64,000 nt of DNA from Xanthostigma xanthostigma. Lineage: Eukaryota > Arthropoda > Insecta > Raphidioptera > Raphidiidae. The translations under genes and the position numbers were made by a program. The notes beneath the pieces are model-generated. The model was not told the DNA's origin and did not search any database. It worked only from the letters and a program-made list of their open reading frames with translations. The stretch spans positions 26,456,501 through 26,520,500 of the forward strand of contig OY754470.1 in the NCBI GenBank assembly GCA_963575645.1, given 5' to 3'. Below are positions 23,461-33,815 of this stretch, piece by piece (the stretch's first letter is position 1; every line of letters begins with the position of its first letter).

Positions 23461-24044
23461 AACGCTACAGATAAAGATATAAAACTTTTAATAAAGAGAG
23501 AAACTATAGTTTAAATTTTTGAATGGATCCGGGCCCACTTCGTCCACCGGCTAAAATCGTGCGGTTTAATTTTTTAAAGCTATCGCGATAAAAATGCATA
23601 AACGAAACACAATTTTGTAATACAAATAGAACGGATAGTTTGTTTTGTAATTGATATTCATTCAATTTTTAAAAATTAAATTCCTTTATTAAAAAGTTTA
23701 TATAAGGCTATTGTGTGCCCATAATTATACCCTTTTTTCTGTCAATTATAAAATCCGGTTTAAAATTTATAATAGAACGTAAACACTACATAATTCTATA
23801 CGCCATAATAACTAATAACATATTAAAGCTTTGTTCTTATACGACATTCGACAAACTCCGGTGGTATTGAATAAATAGTTCCGAACTAGATATAGTTCCA
23901 GTACGATTCAGAATCGATTCAGACTGAATAAAATTCAAATAAAAATAATTTCACAGTATTTTTTTAGAACAAAAAAATGACATATTAACGACGCTTGTGC
24001 CGCGTGACGTCAACGCACCCCGAACGACATAAAGAATTAAATTT

Positions 24045-24150
24045 TTGAATTTTTTTCAAGGCATACCCCTTTAAAAAATGCGATTTTTGACGAAAACCGA
24101 AATCTTTCGAAACTTTGGCAAAATCATCAAGCTTATAGAAAAAAACACTG
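24045..24150 (+). repeat. Direct repeat, left copy
   Basis: About 100 bp ('tttcaaggcata', 'aaaatgcgatttttgacgaa', 'actttggcaaaat') recur almost unchanged at 25170-25270. The two copies flank the hAT element at 24197-24996. Confidence 0.7.
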
Positions 24151-24196
24151 AAACCAATGAGCACAGACAAACGTCTGTATGTCTTTTGGTTTAGAA

Positions 24197-24996
24197 CAGA
24201 GGTTTCCAAACTTGTTTGTCTCGTAGACCACTTGCCATGTTTTTCGGTTTTGGGTAGACCCCCTGCTTATCTGATATTGATTTTTTGCAAATTCATTAAT
24301 TTCAAATATATTTTTGACAACCGGTATAGTGCTACTCACTTTGAACGATTTAAATTTATAACGGTAGTGAAATGTAGTGTGAAATGTTTAGTTTTATACA
24401 TTTATTAATTAGATTCAAATTAAACGAATCAAATTAAAATTTACTTTCTGTTACATAAAATAACTAAGCAAAAAGTTAGTGTGAGGGATGAACCTGATGC
24501 TTTAATAATAAATTTTCAACATTTGGCATTAATTTAGGAAGATTTAATCTTAAATCTCTTCGAATAAATAAAATTGTAGACCAATTTTTCTCAGATCATA
24601 TATTGACAAAAAATAATAAAAATACAAATCAATATAACACAGGATATATATTTTTATATTTTTTAGTTATTTCTGAAGAAAATCCAAATCCGCATCGAAA
24701 CGTCATCCTGTGTTATATTGATTTGTATTTTTATTATTTTTTGTCAATAGGTATATGGTCTGAGAAAAATTGGTCGACAATTTTATTTTTTTAAGAGTTC
24801 TATTCAGACGTTAATCAAAGATTTAAATCTCTTCGGTTAACGATGTCCAGTTTGTTTCTTTTTTTGTTAGTAGATTCACTATCGTTGACCCCCATTTTCA
24901 TTTCATTGACCCCCAATTTTTTTCCCGCTGACATGAACCCCTTGCAAGTTGTCGTAGACCCCTGGGGGACGATATATACCACTTTGGGAATCACTG
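24197..24996. mobile_element. hAT MITE with perfect 8-bp duplication
   Basis: The ends CAGAGGTTTCCAAACTT (left) and CAGTGATTCCCAAAGTGG (right, reversed) are typical hAT termini. They are flanked by an identical gtttagaa at 24189-24196 and 24997-25004. Subterminal 'gaccccc' motifs occur at both ends. There is no transposase. A retroelement-like insertion with its own duplication lies inside (24563-24823). Confidence 0.85.
24563..24823. mobile_element. Foldback insertion with 12-bp duplication, Penelope-like
   Basis: Both sides carry taaatctcttcg (24551-24562 and 24824-24835), a 12-bp target duplication. The insert has arms of about 80 bases that are inverted copies ('caatttttctcaga', 'aaatcaatataacacaggat'). 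They surround a centre with CTGAAGAAAATCC...ATCGAAACGTC (24674-24702), a degenerate form of the hammerhead-like motif. The tail after the right arm recurs at 10655-10705. Long duplications and inverted terminal units fit Penelope-like retroelements. Confidence 0.65.
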
Positions 24997-25169
24997 GTTT
25001 AGAAGTTATTTGCGTATATAGTTTTTAGAAAATCATATAAAACTTTCGAATGATTGTAGTTTCCAAACTAAAAGAGATACTGACATTTGCTTGCGCTCAT
25101 TTAATTCAGCGTCTTTTTTCTGTAAGCATTCTTAATTTCAAAAGTATATTTTAAATAATTCGATTTTTT

Positions 25170-25270
25170 GCTATTTTTTCAAGGCATAGACCTTTAAAAA
25201 TGCGATTTTTAACGAAAACCAAAATCTTTCGGAACTTTGGCAAAATAATCATGCTTATAGAAAAAAACAC
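25170..25270 (+). repeat. Direct repeat, right copy
   Basis: This is the partner of 24045-24150, beyond the hAT element. It differs by a few substitutions and ends in the same 'agaaaaaaacac' phrase. Confidence 0.7.
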
Positions 25271-26592
25271 GCTGAATCCAGCATGGTCGTAAAACGTCGT
25301 GTGTTGTTCAAAAAAAGTTTCGAACTAAAAAAAAAATAGTATTTTACCATCCCCCTTCTCCCTTTACAAGTACCGCCACTGACTTAGTGACCACGAGCTA
25401 TAGTACTAAAAAAAGTACCTAATTATCAAAATTTGTCCCACTTCTCAAAAAGGTTCGCCATCACTGGACTAGAGTAAAAAAAACATTTCCTAATAACAAA
25501 GCATGACGTTTCAGTAGCCTAAGTGAGAAATTAAACTAAACTTTTGTCTTTCGTAATATTATGGGCTAATAAGAAAGCATATTTTTAAGTATCCTAGTTT
25601 TTATTTTACAAATTTTGATATTGAACATTTGAGTTGCTTCTAAATCGTTCAAAATCAGTTCAGTGATCAAAAGAACAACACTGGCAAAATAGCGATTCCG
25701 TAATCAACGCAATCTACGTTTTTGTCCACTGTAATCATGTTGGTGTAATCTCATCGACATGAATATTTTACATATTGTATGTATATGATAGAACAGTTTT
25801 TTTGTTTGTTATTAACTGCACTGTGATTACAAATCATCTATGTATATGGACAGGAAACACAATTTTTTTGTAGTTTTCCTGTTTATTCGAAATCAGTTTG
25901 CATGAAACAAACAGGGCTGACTAAAGTTAATACATGCTTCATAATTTTATATTTATTCTTCTGCAGATAGAAAGATAGAATAACAATATTTAGGAGAAAG
26001 GCATACATGATAACATTTTTTTACAGGTTTTAAAAGCAATGCTTTAAGTATAAAAAATGACAGGTCGTAACAAAGACAAAACAAATTCGGGTCGCAGTGC
26101 CATATCTTGGTCCCGCCATCCGACCGACGCCAATAGTGTATAAACCACATGGCAAGTACACTGATGAAGTTGAAACGTCGGCCATTAAAGAAATAGGCAG
26201 TAAATATTGTTATTCTTTGGCTTTGTATCTTGGTTTCCTAAAGTTCATAAATTTAATAGCTTTTGTCTGGGACGTGAAAGTGAACTTTGATCTCTGATTC
26301 GTTCACGTTAAGGTACATTATGATGTGAATCTTATTTTTATCAAAGCGTAACCGGATAAACATTATCTGTGTATTAGTACTGTGATCTGAAGAATCTGCA
26401 TAGCCTATGATTTCGCAGAATTCTAGCTTAGTGAATGAAACGTTCTTAGGTTGGCCGTGGTATCCTTTAAGTTTGGGTATCAATAGACAGTGTACAAACT
26501 AAGAATTATTATTAAAATTGGTTTAGGTATTTACAAACAGACAGTAGAAACGTTTCACTAGCAGTATGCGCATTAGAGCTGACTTTCGTTCA
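25271..26592. other. Non-coding stretch with a motif remnant
   Basis: At 26161-26182 CTGATGA is followed after a few bases by GAAACGTCGGCC. This looks like the hammerhead-like motif with helix II deleted. The rest is unremarkable, and open frames at 25953-26483 have no domain. Confidence 0.35.
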
Positions 26593-27290
26593 TAGAATAG
26601 AATAGAATAGAATAGAATAGAATAGAATAGAATATATATTTATTCAATTGGCCTTACAGCATAGAATATGTCAATTACATGTAAAATTTAAATTAAGAAT
26701 AAAAAAAAAAACAAAACAGAACAATTAAAATACAGTATTTAAAAATAATTAATCATTTAGATATTCTTGGGTCGTGTAGTATGCTTTTTGTATTAATATT
26801 TGTTTAAATTTTTTTTCAAAAGTTTTTATTGGTAATCTTTTAATGCTATCTGGTATTTTATTATATATCTTTATTACTTGAAAAGTCACGCTTCGCTGTA
26901 TAAGACTCAGTTTAGTTTGTATATTTGTCATTTGTCTTTTTCCTCTGGTATTGTGTGGATGGCTACCTTCAAGTTGTTCAAAATCTTTATAGTTTTTTTT
27001 TACATATACGGCACATTCTAATATATACATTGACGGCAAGGTAAGTATCTTATTTTCTTTAAATATATTTTTGCAGGTGTCTCTTTGTTTTATATTAAAT
27101 ATAATTCTAATACATTTTTTTTGTAGAATGAACACTTTATTTACATCCGTGGAGTTTCCCCAGAAGATTATTCCATATCGCATTCTCGAGTACACGTAGG
27201 CGTAGTATGCATTTAGACAGGTTTGTATGTCAACCGTTTGTGTAAGTATTCGGAGTGCAAATATATAGCAGCTTATTTTGTTGCAGGTTT
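26593..27290 (-). mobile_element. LINE 3' end, minus orientation, with (ATTCT)n tail
   Basis: On the minus strand, reverse-transcriptase C-terminal coding sequence is followed by a short 3' UTR and a pentanucleotide tail. The tail reads as seven or so 'gaata' units at 26593-26632 on the plus strand. The insertion is 5'-truncated near 27290. Confidence 0.75.
26749..27285 (-). pseudogene. LINE ORF2 C-terminus
   Basis: The minus-strand frame contains AYYAYVYSRMRYGIIFWGNS, then VFILQKKCIRIIFNIKQRD, KILTLPSMYI, and a terminal IYNKIPDSIKRLP-KTFEKKFKQ segment. This is the usual C-terminal end of insect Jockey-group reverse transcriptases. It continues upstream of the first ATG to about 27285 before it is cut off. 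No YxDD or endonuclease remains. It is a different family from the LINE at 22663, judging by sequence and tail. Confidence 0.75.
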
Positions 27291-27403
27291 CTACAGTTTT
27301 ATTTTATTATTTTTTGACAAAAAAACAATATAATCTTACTGTGTAAATTATCATTGAATAAGTTCTACACTTCTATACCATAATAACGCCGGCAAATCAT
27401 CAA

Positions 27404-27475
27404 GCTTCCGTGGCATAGTGGATAAGTCATTAGATCAGCAACGACAGGTCCTGAGTTCGATTCCTGCCGAAATCA
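27404..27475 (+). ncRNA. tRNA-like head of repeat R4, copy A
   Basis: A box A-like 'tggcatagtgg' and box B-like 'gagttcgattcc' are spaced as in a tRNA, and T runs (possible Pol III stops) follow at 27487. The acceptor ends do not pair, so it is not a functional tRNA. The same arrangement is found inverted at 40912-40986, each time followed by the same T-rich spacer and the phrase 'acttgcgggatgtgcac'. This makes it the head of a SINE-like or tRNA-headed repeat. Confidence 0.5.
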
Positions 27476-27550
27476 GTGATGTGTTTTCTGAGTTTTTTTG
27501 TTTTTTTTCAATTTTTAATTATTTATTTCTTCAAATTTAAAATCCTTTTT

Positions 27551-28126
27551 GACGTGATAACGTCTTTTAAATTGATGAATCACCAATCTTATAAATTGAT
27601 AAAACACCGGCTGCATGTACGAAAAAGTGTAACGTTCCTAACGTTCGTAACGTTCCGCCTGACCCTGTGCGTGCTTTTCTCGAAAACGGCCCTAACGGTT
27701 TGGATGAAATTTACTGAAAAGGGATTTTGGGGGGCAAAAAATCGTTTTAGCTAGGTCTCATCTCTCGAAAAAATCGTTTTCTTACAAATTTTATCATTAT
27801 AAAAATCAATTTTTTGACGTATGAAAATACTTAAATATTGTAAGTAGGTTTTGGAATTTTATATAAACAGTGAAACAATTGTTTTATAAATATTATGACA
27901 GCTAATCTTTGAGACTTAAAATAAATACGAAAGAAAGAAAGTTAAAAAAAACAATTATATTATATGGTGAGTAATTTAAATAAATAAATTTAACCTAAAT
28001 TTGAAACGAAAGATGCAATATCATAGATTCGAATTATTATAATTATTATATAAATTTAGGTTATGTATTACGGAATACGTTATCACGTAAAACTATCGTC
28101 CGTAAACCGACTTTACAGACAACCAA
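27551..28126 (+). mobile_element. H1 element, copy 3 (576 bp) inside R4
   Basis: The element has a GACGTGATAACGTC start after TTTTT, a GACAACCAA end before a T run, the ACGTTATCACGT subterminal inverted repeat and the 3' hairpin. It is collinear over its length with copy 4 (50156-50724), differing by small indels and substitutions. The R4 copy at 37475-37640, without H1, approximates its empty site. Open frames inside have no domain. Confidence 0.75.
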
Positions 28127-28481
28127 TTTTTTTTTAATATTTTAAAATAGGTACGTTTCATTTATTTTTCTTTTTTTCAAATTTTTATCATACAGTGAAA
28201 AACTTGCGGGATGTGCACTATTTTGATCTACAGACAATTTAGATCCATATTATAAATTATGATTTTCGAATTACATTGAAATTAGACATCCTTGGCAATT
28301 GTCGTTTACCTTCGTATAGCAATATTTAAATGAATGATGTGACCAATCTGCTTTATACGGTTCATATCCGCTTTGTTGATACCGTAGTTAATGCTTTCCT
28401 GATTAACTTACAGATCTTTCACTGCTGTTTAACATTTTGAGAAATATATGAAATTATCATTGCACAGTTTTACAAGAAAAA

Positions 28482-29070
28482 AATTCCAGCTAATTGGGCG
28501 ACTTCAAAACTGTAGACATTTGATTATAAAAAAAAAAATCTGATATCGCGTGCGGTGACGCGGGTAATGGCTAATATTCAATATGATATTTGCTATTCGT
28601 TGCCATGGTTACCTACATAATATGTTCCACGTCATGTAAAAATTAATCAAAGCATGCCTAACTGGTTTATTTCTGACAGATCCATAAAACAAAAGAGCGG
28701 CTGATTTTTTTTTATTTTCAAAATATTTTCGAACTATAAATTTTGGACAAAACTTTCTTGAAAAAATAAATAGAATAATAAGCCGTTATGGAAAGTATAC
28801 CATTATTATATAAAAAACATCGTTATAGCATATATCTCTTCTGCGCATGCGCCGATTTTCCCCAAAAACAATAGGGCTCTTCATATTTACATATCAAACA
28901 TTCTCCCACAATTTGGTTTCAATCCGCTCATCCGTTTGACCTGTGTCGTGTTCATAGACTAACAGACGCACAGAGTTTTTCTAAAAATATGTTTTTTGGA
29001 TTCGGGGGACCTCATAACGGAAAGATATTGTAAAATTTTTGAAAAGTGATTTTTGACCTAAACTAGTACC
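28482..29070 (-). repeat. Dispersed repeat R2, copy 3, minus orientation
   Basis: It is collinear with the complement of copy 2 from the tail ('attccagctaattgggcgac') through 'gttgccatggttacc', 'ttctgcgcatgcgcc' and 'cctaaactagtacc'. No insertion is detected in this copy. Confidence 0.75.
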
Positions 29071-29601
29071 TACTAAATTAGTACATTATTACAGGATTTT
29101 TTTTAATTAATTGAAAAAATGTCAGTTTGAATTTAAAGATATCAAATTAATGAAATAACTATATAGTGATAATGTAAGTACTTTAGTTTTTTAATGTATC
29201 GAAATTGAAGAAAGATGCTTGTGTCCCCCCTTCCCTGTATAGCGGTTGTAAAATGAAATATGTCGCACTAGTGCTTTGAACAAATTTTAGCAGTCAAACA
29301 GTAGTTTTCAAAAGCCACATATCAATCAATTCTATAAAATGAACAGAGATAGCAAAGCAACATAAAGCAGGCGTAATTTTCATAACCAACTCAAGTAGGT
29401 TAAAGATAGCCAAACATGCATCTGTCAAATATATACATTATATGTGAAAAACAGCTGTTTTATAGGAGGTACATACAAAAAAATATTCGTTCGTGATTAT
29501 TTTATGACGTATTTTAAAACTTGCTAGCGCTTTTTTACCATAATTTTACACTGCGTCATTAAATAATAATTCCCGCCCTACATACGGAACTTAGAATTAA
29601 T

Positions 29602-30077
29602 TTTAAAGAATAGCTTCTGTTGCTACATTGTTAAAACACCCATTGTTACATGTCTATATTAGAAAAATTTATTTCTCATACAATGTCACCATCGGGATAC
29701 AACCCCGAATCTTTCCGCTATCGCGGCGGACTGAGTTACATTACTCCACAGTGACACAGTAAGGTCAATTCATCATTCTAATATATAGCCATTTATAACT
29801 GTATATTTCGCATCATGCAAGAGCTAATTTTTATCTTAGATAACGTCAGATATGAACCTTCACAGAAGTGAGAGCTGTGGGTGAATCAACGATGAAAATT
29901 GTTTTCTTTTATTAATCTGATTCCTAAATCAAGACAATGTAACTCAGTCCGCCGCGATAGTGGAAAGATTCGGGGTTCGTATCCCGATGGTGACATTGTT
30001 TGAGAAATAAATTTTTCTAATATAGACATGTAACAATGGGTGTTTTAACAATGTAGCAACAGAAGCTATTCTTTAAA
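29602..30077. mobile_element. Foldback with about 140-bp arms containing a box B-like motif
   Basis: The left arm (29602-29750) and right arm (29937-30077) are inverted copies with few differences, including 'gtccgccgcgatagtgg' and 'acaatgggtgttttaacaat'. The right arm contains 'ggttcgtatcccgatgg', similar to a Pol III box B, preceded by a CG-rich segment. About 185 bp of unrelated sequence separates the arms. There is no coding sequence and no duplication was identified. Confidence 0.7.
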
Positions 30078-30619
30078 GTTATTAAATAGTAGTACGCACT
30101 ATACCGTATTAAATATTCACACTTAGTATTAATGTTTAGAAATAAAAAAGTTTAGATCGCCACAAAAGAATTTAGTTGGGTGACTTCAAGATATCGAATG
30201 AGATTACAAAAACGTAAAACCGCGCTTTAATATTTCATTTTAACTTTTAATAAGCGCCCCTTGCGTTATTAATACGTTACTATGATGCAACGAAAGACCC
30301 TCAAACACTGATGTATGGTTTATAATAACATAGCAATGTGTTTTGTGCCTCCATTACTGACCGTTATTAACTCAGGGAAATGAATATAAATCTAACGCTT
30401 GACCATCCACAAAGCTTAGTTCAACGAAATGTTTCTACCTTCCTTCAATTATGTAAGCTTACTGGACTGGGCGTAATTCCTGCAGAATATCTACTTATTA
30501 TAAAATGAAAGTTATGATCGAGTACAGTCTGATATGCTGGTCGAATACTTGTACAGGCACTGAAATAATCCAATATTCACCGCTTAACTCGTTTATAAAT
30601 TATCTCTTTTATAAATAAA

Positions 30620-31128
30620 CTAGCTGTACCTGGCCCCGCGTCACTGTGGCTCAACCTGGTTTGCGTGTGTTGCTGTTACGTTAAAATATTTAGTATAGCG
30701 TGTGTTGCTTTAACGTCTAACAGACGGCGCTGTATTCAACAGAATGTGCTCCCGTTGCTGTAAAATATTAAGTAGTATAGCGTGTGTTGTTTTAACATCG
30801 AAATGATGGCGCTGTTTTCCAAAAAAAGCAAGTTTTGAGAAAACGCCACCTATTGAATACAGCGCCATTCGTTGAACGTTAAAGCAACACACGCTGTACT
30901 AAATATTTTACGCCATCGGAGCGCCAACTGTTGAATACAGCGCAATCTGTTGGATGTTAAAGCAACACCGCTATACTAAATATTTCACAGCAATCAGAGC
31001 GCTAACTGTTGAATACAACACACGCTATACTAAATACTTTACGGCAACGGGAGCGCCATCCGTTGAAGGTAACGGCAACGCACGCAAACTGAACTGAGCC
31101 AGTGCAACGCGTGGCCGGGTACAGCTAG
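30620..31128. mobile_element. Helitron-ended minisatellite element with 3' termini at both ends
   Basis: The left end reads 'ctagctgtacctggcc' and the right end is its inverted counterpart 'ggccgggtacagctag', with about 65 bp of inverted similarity. Both look like Helitron 3' ends (GC hairpin then CTAG). The interior holds tandem copies of a roughly 60-70-bp unit containing 'gcgccatctgttg', 'gacgttaaagcaacac', 'ctatactaaatatttta' and 'cggcaacgggag', in both orientations. Related arrays lie at 16155-16480 and 51050-51530. Confidence 0.65.
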
Positions 31129-31583
31129 TAGTATCAAATAAATACCTTACGCTAAATCCCACTGTCCGTTTATTTTATTAGGTGGTGAGAGCGATTCGTC
31201 TAGCGCACGGAGAAAGATCGACGCATAGACGTGTACGTTTTAAGGACAGAGACGACGGATTCGATTGAATGAAGTGGAACTATGTACATATATGTATAGG
31301 TTGGTAAGTTAAACAAACGACCGACTAAGCATTACCATAATTGACATCAATTTACATTCGGGTCGCGGGATTCAATGTTCTGCAGGTTAATGCTAGCAGA
31401 TTTTGCTACTACATTGCATATGTAATGTGCCAAACTGATCCATGGCTTTACGTATCTCTTCTAATACGGCATAGAATTACACCTTTACCTATCTTATACA
31501 GACTGTTCTGAAACTAAACTTCAAATTTCAGCCAATTGGACGACGGGAACATTCCAACTTTAAAAATATTGGAATTATTATAA

Positions 31584-32304
31584 TCTATACTAATATAATA
31601 TAAAGCTGAAGAGTTTGTTTGTTTGGTTGAACGCGCTAATCTCAGGAACTACTGGTTCGAATTGAAAAAAAAAATAGTTGGATAGCCCATTTATCGAGGA
31701 AGGCTATAGGCTATATAATATCACGCTACGACCAATTGGAGCGGGACATCAATGAAAAATGTTGCAAGATGTATCTCAAAATTAGTCCGTTCGACAAATA
31801 TTATCAGGTGAAATGCATTAACTAAATATTGCAATATTCGAGCGTCACAGTCACAAGTCCGGATAGCTTAGTCGGTAGAGCGGAAGACACTTAATGCCAG
31901 GGTCTTGGGTTGAAGCCCCACGTCGGCGAATATATTTTTATTTTTTTTTTTATTTTCTACATTGCTTTCTTCTTTTTTAAAATTATTAATATTACGACTA
32001 ATTAAAATTAAATAAATCTAATTAATAGCTCATTTGAAAACTGTTACAACTATAGGTACCTATATAAAAATAATTTTCCTACAGTGTTTTTAAATAAATA
32101 TTTATTATATTAAAAGAAATTTATGACTTAAAAAAAGTATAAATACTGCTTTTTTACGACTAAAACTTTTGAACGGTAACTCCGATCATTATGAAGTTTG
32201 GACACAACATTCATCTCGGTAAACTACGATGAATGTGCGTACTCATGTCCCTCCCTTCCCCATTCGTTCTTTTACACCTGGGTGAAACCGGGTGGGACCG
32301 CTAG
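31584..32304 (+). mobile_element. Non-autonomous Helitron, 721 bp
   Basis: It starts TCTATACTAATATAATATAA with an A to its left and ends in a GC-rich stretch plus CTAG with a T to its right. The uninterrupted R2 copy 2 gives the empty site, so both ends are exact and no target duplication exists, as expected for rolling-circle insertion. The conserved interior ('gtttgtttggttgaacgc', 'aaaaatgttgcaaga') matches the deleted copy at 3078-3362. Unlike that copy it contains a tRNA-Lys-like segment. Confidence 0.85.
31857..31929 (+). ncRNA. tRNA-Lys-like pseudogene inside a Helitron
   Basis: The segment is 73 nt long and resembles a eukaryotic tRNA-Lys. It has a box A-like 'tagcttagtcggtagagc', a loop 'cacttaa' that would contain anticodon CTT, and 'gggttgaagcccc' where a T arm should be. 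T runs follow at 31935. The base before the anticodon is A rather than T, TTCGA has become TTGAA, and the acceptor strands pair poorly. It is a decayed tRNA or a tRNA-derived SINE head, not a working gene. Confidence 0.65.
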
Positions 32305-33387
32305 TAAAGAATTGAACATTTCTGTTAACGCGTGCAGTGACGCGGGTAACGGTTAGTATTAAATATTATAACATTTGCTATTCGTTTTCATGGTTATCTA
32401 TATAATATGCTGTCACTTCATGTAAAAATTAATCGAAGCATGAACAGATGTACAGAATAAAAGAACAATAGATTTTTTTTTTATTTTCAAAATATTTCCG
32501 AAACTACAACGTTTAGAAAAAGAAATTTTCATAAAACTTTCTTGGAAAAATAGACAGAACAATAAACCGTCACGAAAAGTATATCATAATTATATAAAAA
32601 AACAACGTTATAGCATGTATTTCTTCTGCGCATGCGCCGATTTTCCCCAAAAACAATAGGGCTCTTCATATTAAACATCATGTTAACATTTATTTTTGTA
32701 AATAAATATTTTTACCACTTATTGTTGTGCTTAAAAGATATGATTTTATTTTCTGGACAACGTTTTGGGAACACCTTGTATACGAAATGGATTCGTGACT
32801 TAATGACTTTTCATCAGTATATAAACGCCCATGTCTCAGCGGCATGTAAATGCAAATCGGAAACCAAAACTAATCTATACGTTTACTCGTTAATGCGTTG
32901 ACTTTATCTATAACCAATGAAAATGGAAAACTATTTAAAACTTGAACTGAATACAGGTACTGCAAAAAAATAATTACACGTTTAACAAAATAAAACTCAC
33001 GATTCAAACAGTTATTCTGCCGTGCTAACTAAAAACGCCTTAACTAACAGTAGATATTTTCAAAATAAATTATTTTGTGTTATATGATTGAAGAAGCAAT
33101 TCTTCAATCGTCAAAGAAAGCCATGCATGTTACAATTCAACAAAGCAAGCGTAACGCGCTGTCATCTAACGGTATACTATAGTAACTGAGAAACGTAACG
33201 TTCCCCCATAAAACGTCGTCCCAGGAGTGTCGCCCCAATTGCACGGCTTTACTCCCAACCAAACGCACCACTAGATGTTTCACATCAAAATCCTTAAAAT
33301 TGCATAACTACTTAAAAATGTTAAAACTGTTAGAAGTATTTTTATTTAACATGTTAATTATTATAATTATATCATTTTTATCCCAGT

Positions 33388-33509
33388 AATAGTATATTAC
33401 ACCACAGGGCCGAAAGTGTGATAATCTTGCCCTGCGCGCTATCATGTCTGAGGCATCGTGTCGCGAAGGGCAAAGTATCACACTTTCGGCCCTTGTGGTG
33501 TATACTATT
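33388..33509. mobile_element. Palindromic MITE, about 122 bp
   Basis: The arms of about 42 bases are inverted copies around 'agggccgaaagtgtgataat' / 'gtatcacactttcggccc', with a 35-bp CG-rich loop. The outer edges are 'aatagtatattacacc' and its reverse. Confidence 0.75.
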
Positions 33510-33815
33510 TTCTTCATACCTCGGTCGTAAGCACGCTTATTAAATATGTTAATTAATTAATTACATAAAAACACAGATAAATCCCAAGAAGTTATACGTA
33601 AAAACACACATGACAGCTGTTCGCGACTATTAGCTGAAATGTAATAGGGTCGCTATGGAAACGACATCTAAACAACAGTTTATTGGCTGTTTTTGCTTTA
33701 CTATCGCACGGACGTACGTTCTTCCCGCATTGGTGCGTGTAATCCCACCAAGTAGTTCTCCCTTTACAATTGATGCTGAAAGTATGCACTTTCGGTCGAG
33801 GTATGAAGAAAATTT
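33508..33815. mobile_element. Second inverted unit abutting the MITE
   Basis: 'ttttcttcatacctcg' at the left and its reverse 'cgaggtatgaagaaaa' at the right bound about 300 bp. It shares the 'cactttcgg' phrase with the neighbouring MITE. Open frames on both strands are products of CpG-rich sequence and lack a known domain. Confidence 0.5.

Larger units (their letters stand above)
31525..32672 (-). repeat. R2 copy 4, minus orientation, split by a Helitron
   Basis: The R2 tail lies at 31525-31583 and the body at 32305-32672, with the Helitron between. In copy 2 (complement) the same sequence is continuous ('gattataataaagaaa'); here 'attataa' is followed by the Helitron and then 'taaagaa'. The copy is truncated at its far end near 'ggctcttcatatt'. 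Confidence 0.8.

Noticed and set aside
31857..31929. Functional tRNA-Lys gene
   Set aside because: The base before the anticodon is not T, the TTCGA of the T loop is lost and the acceptor arm pairs poorly.
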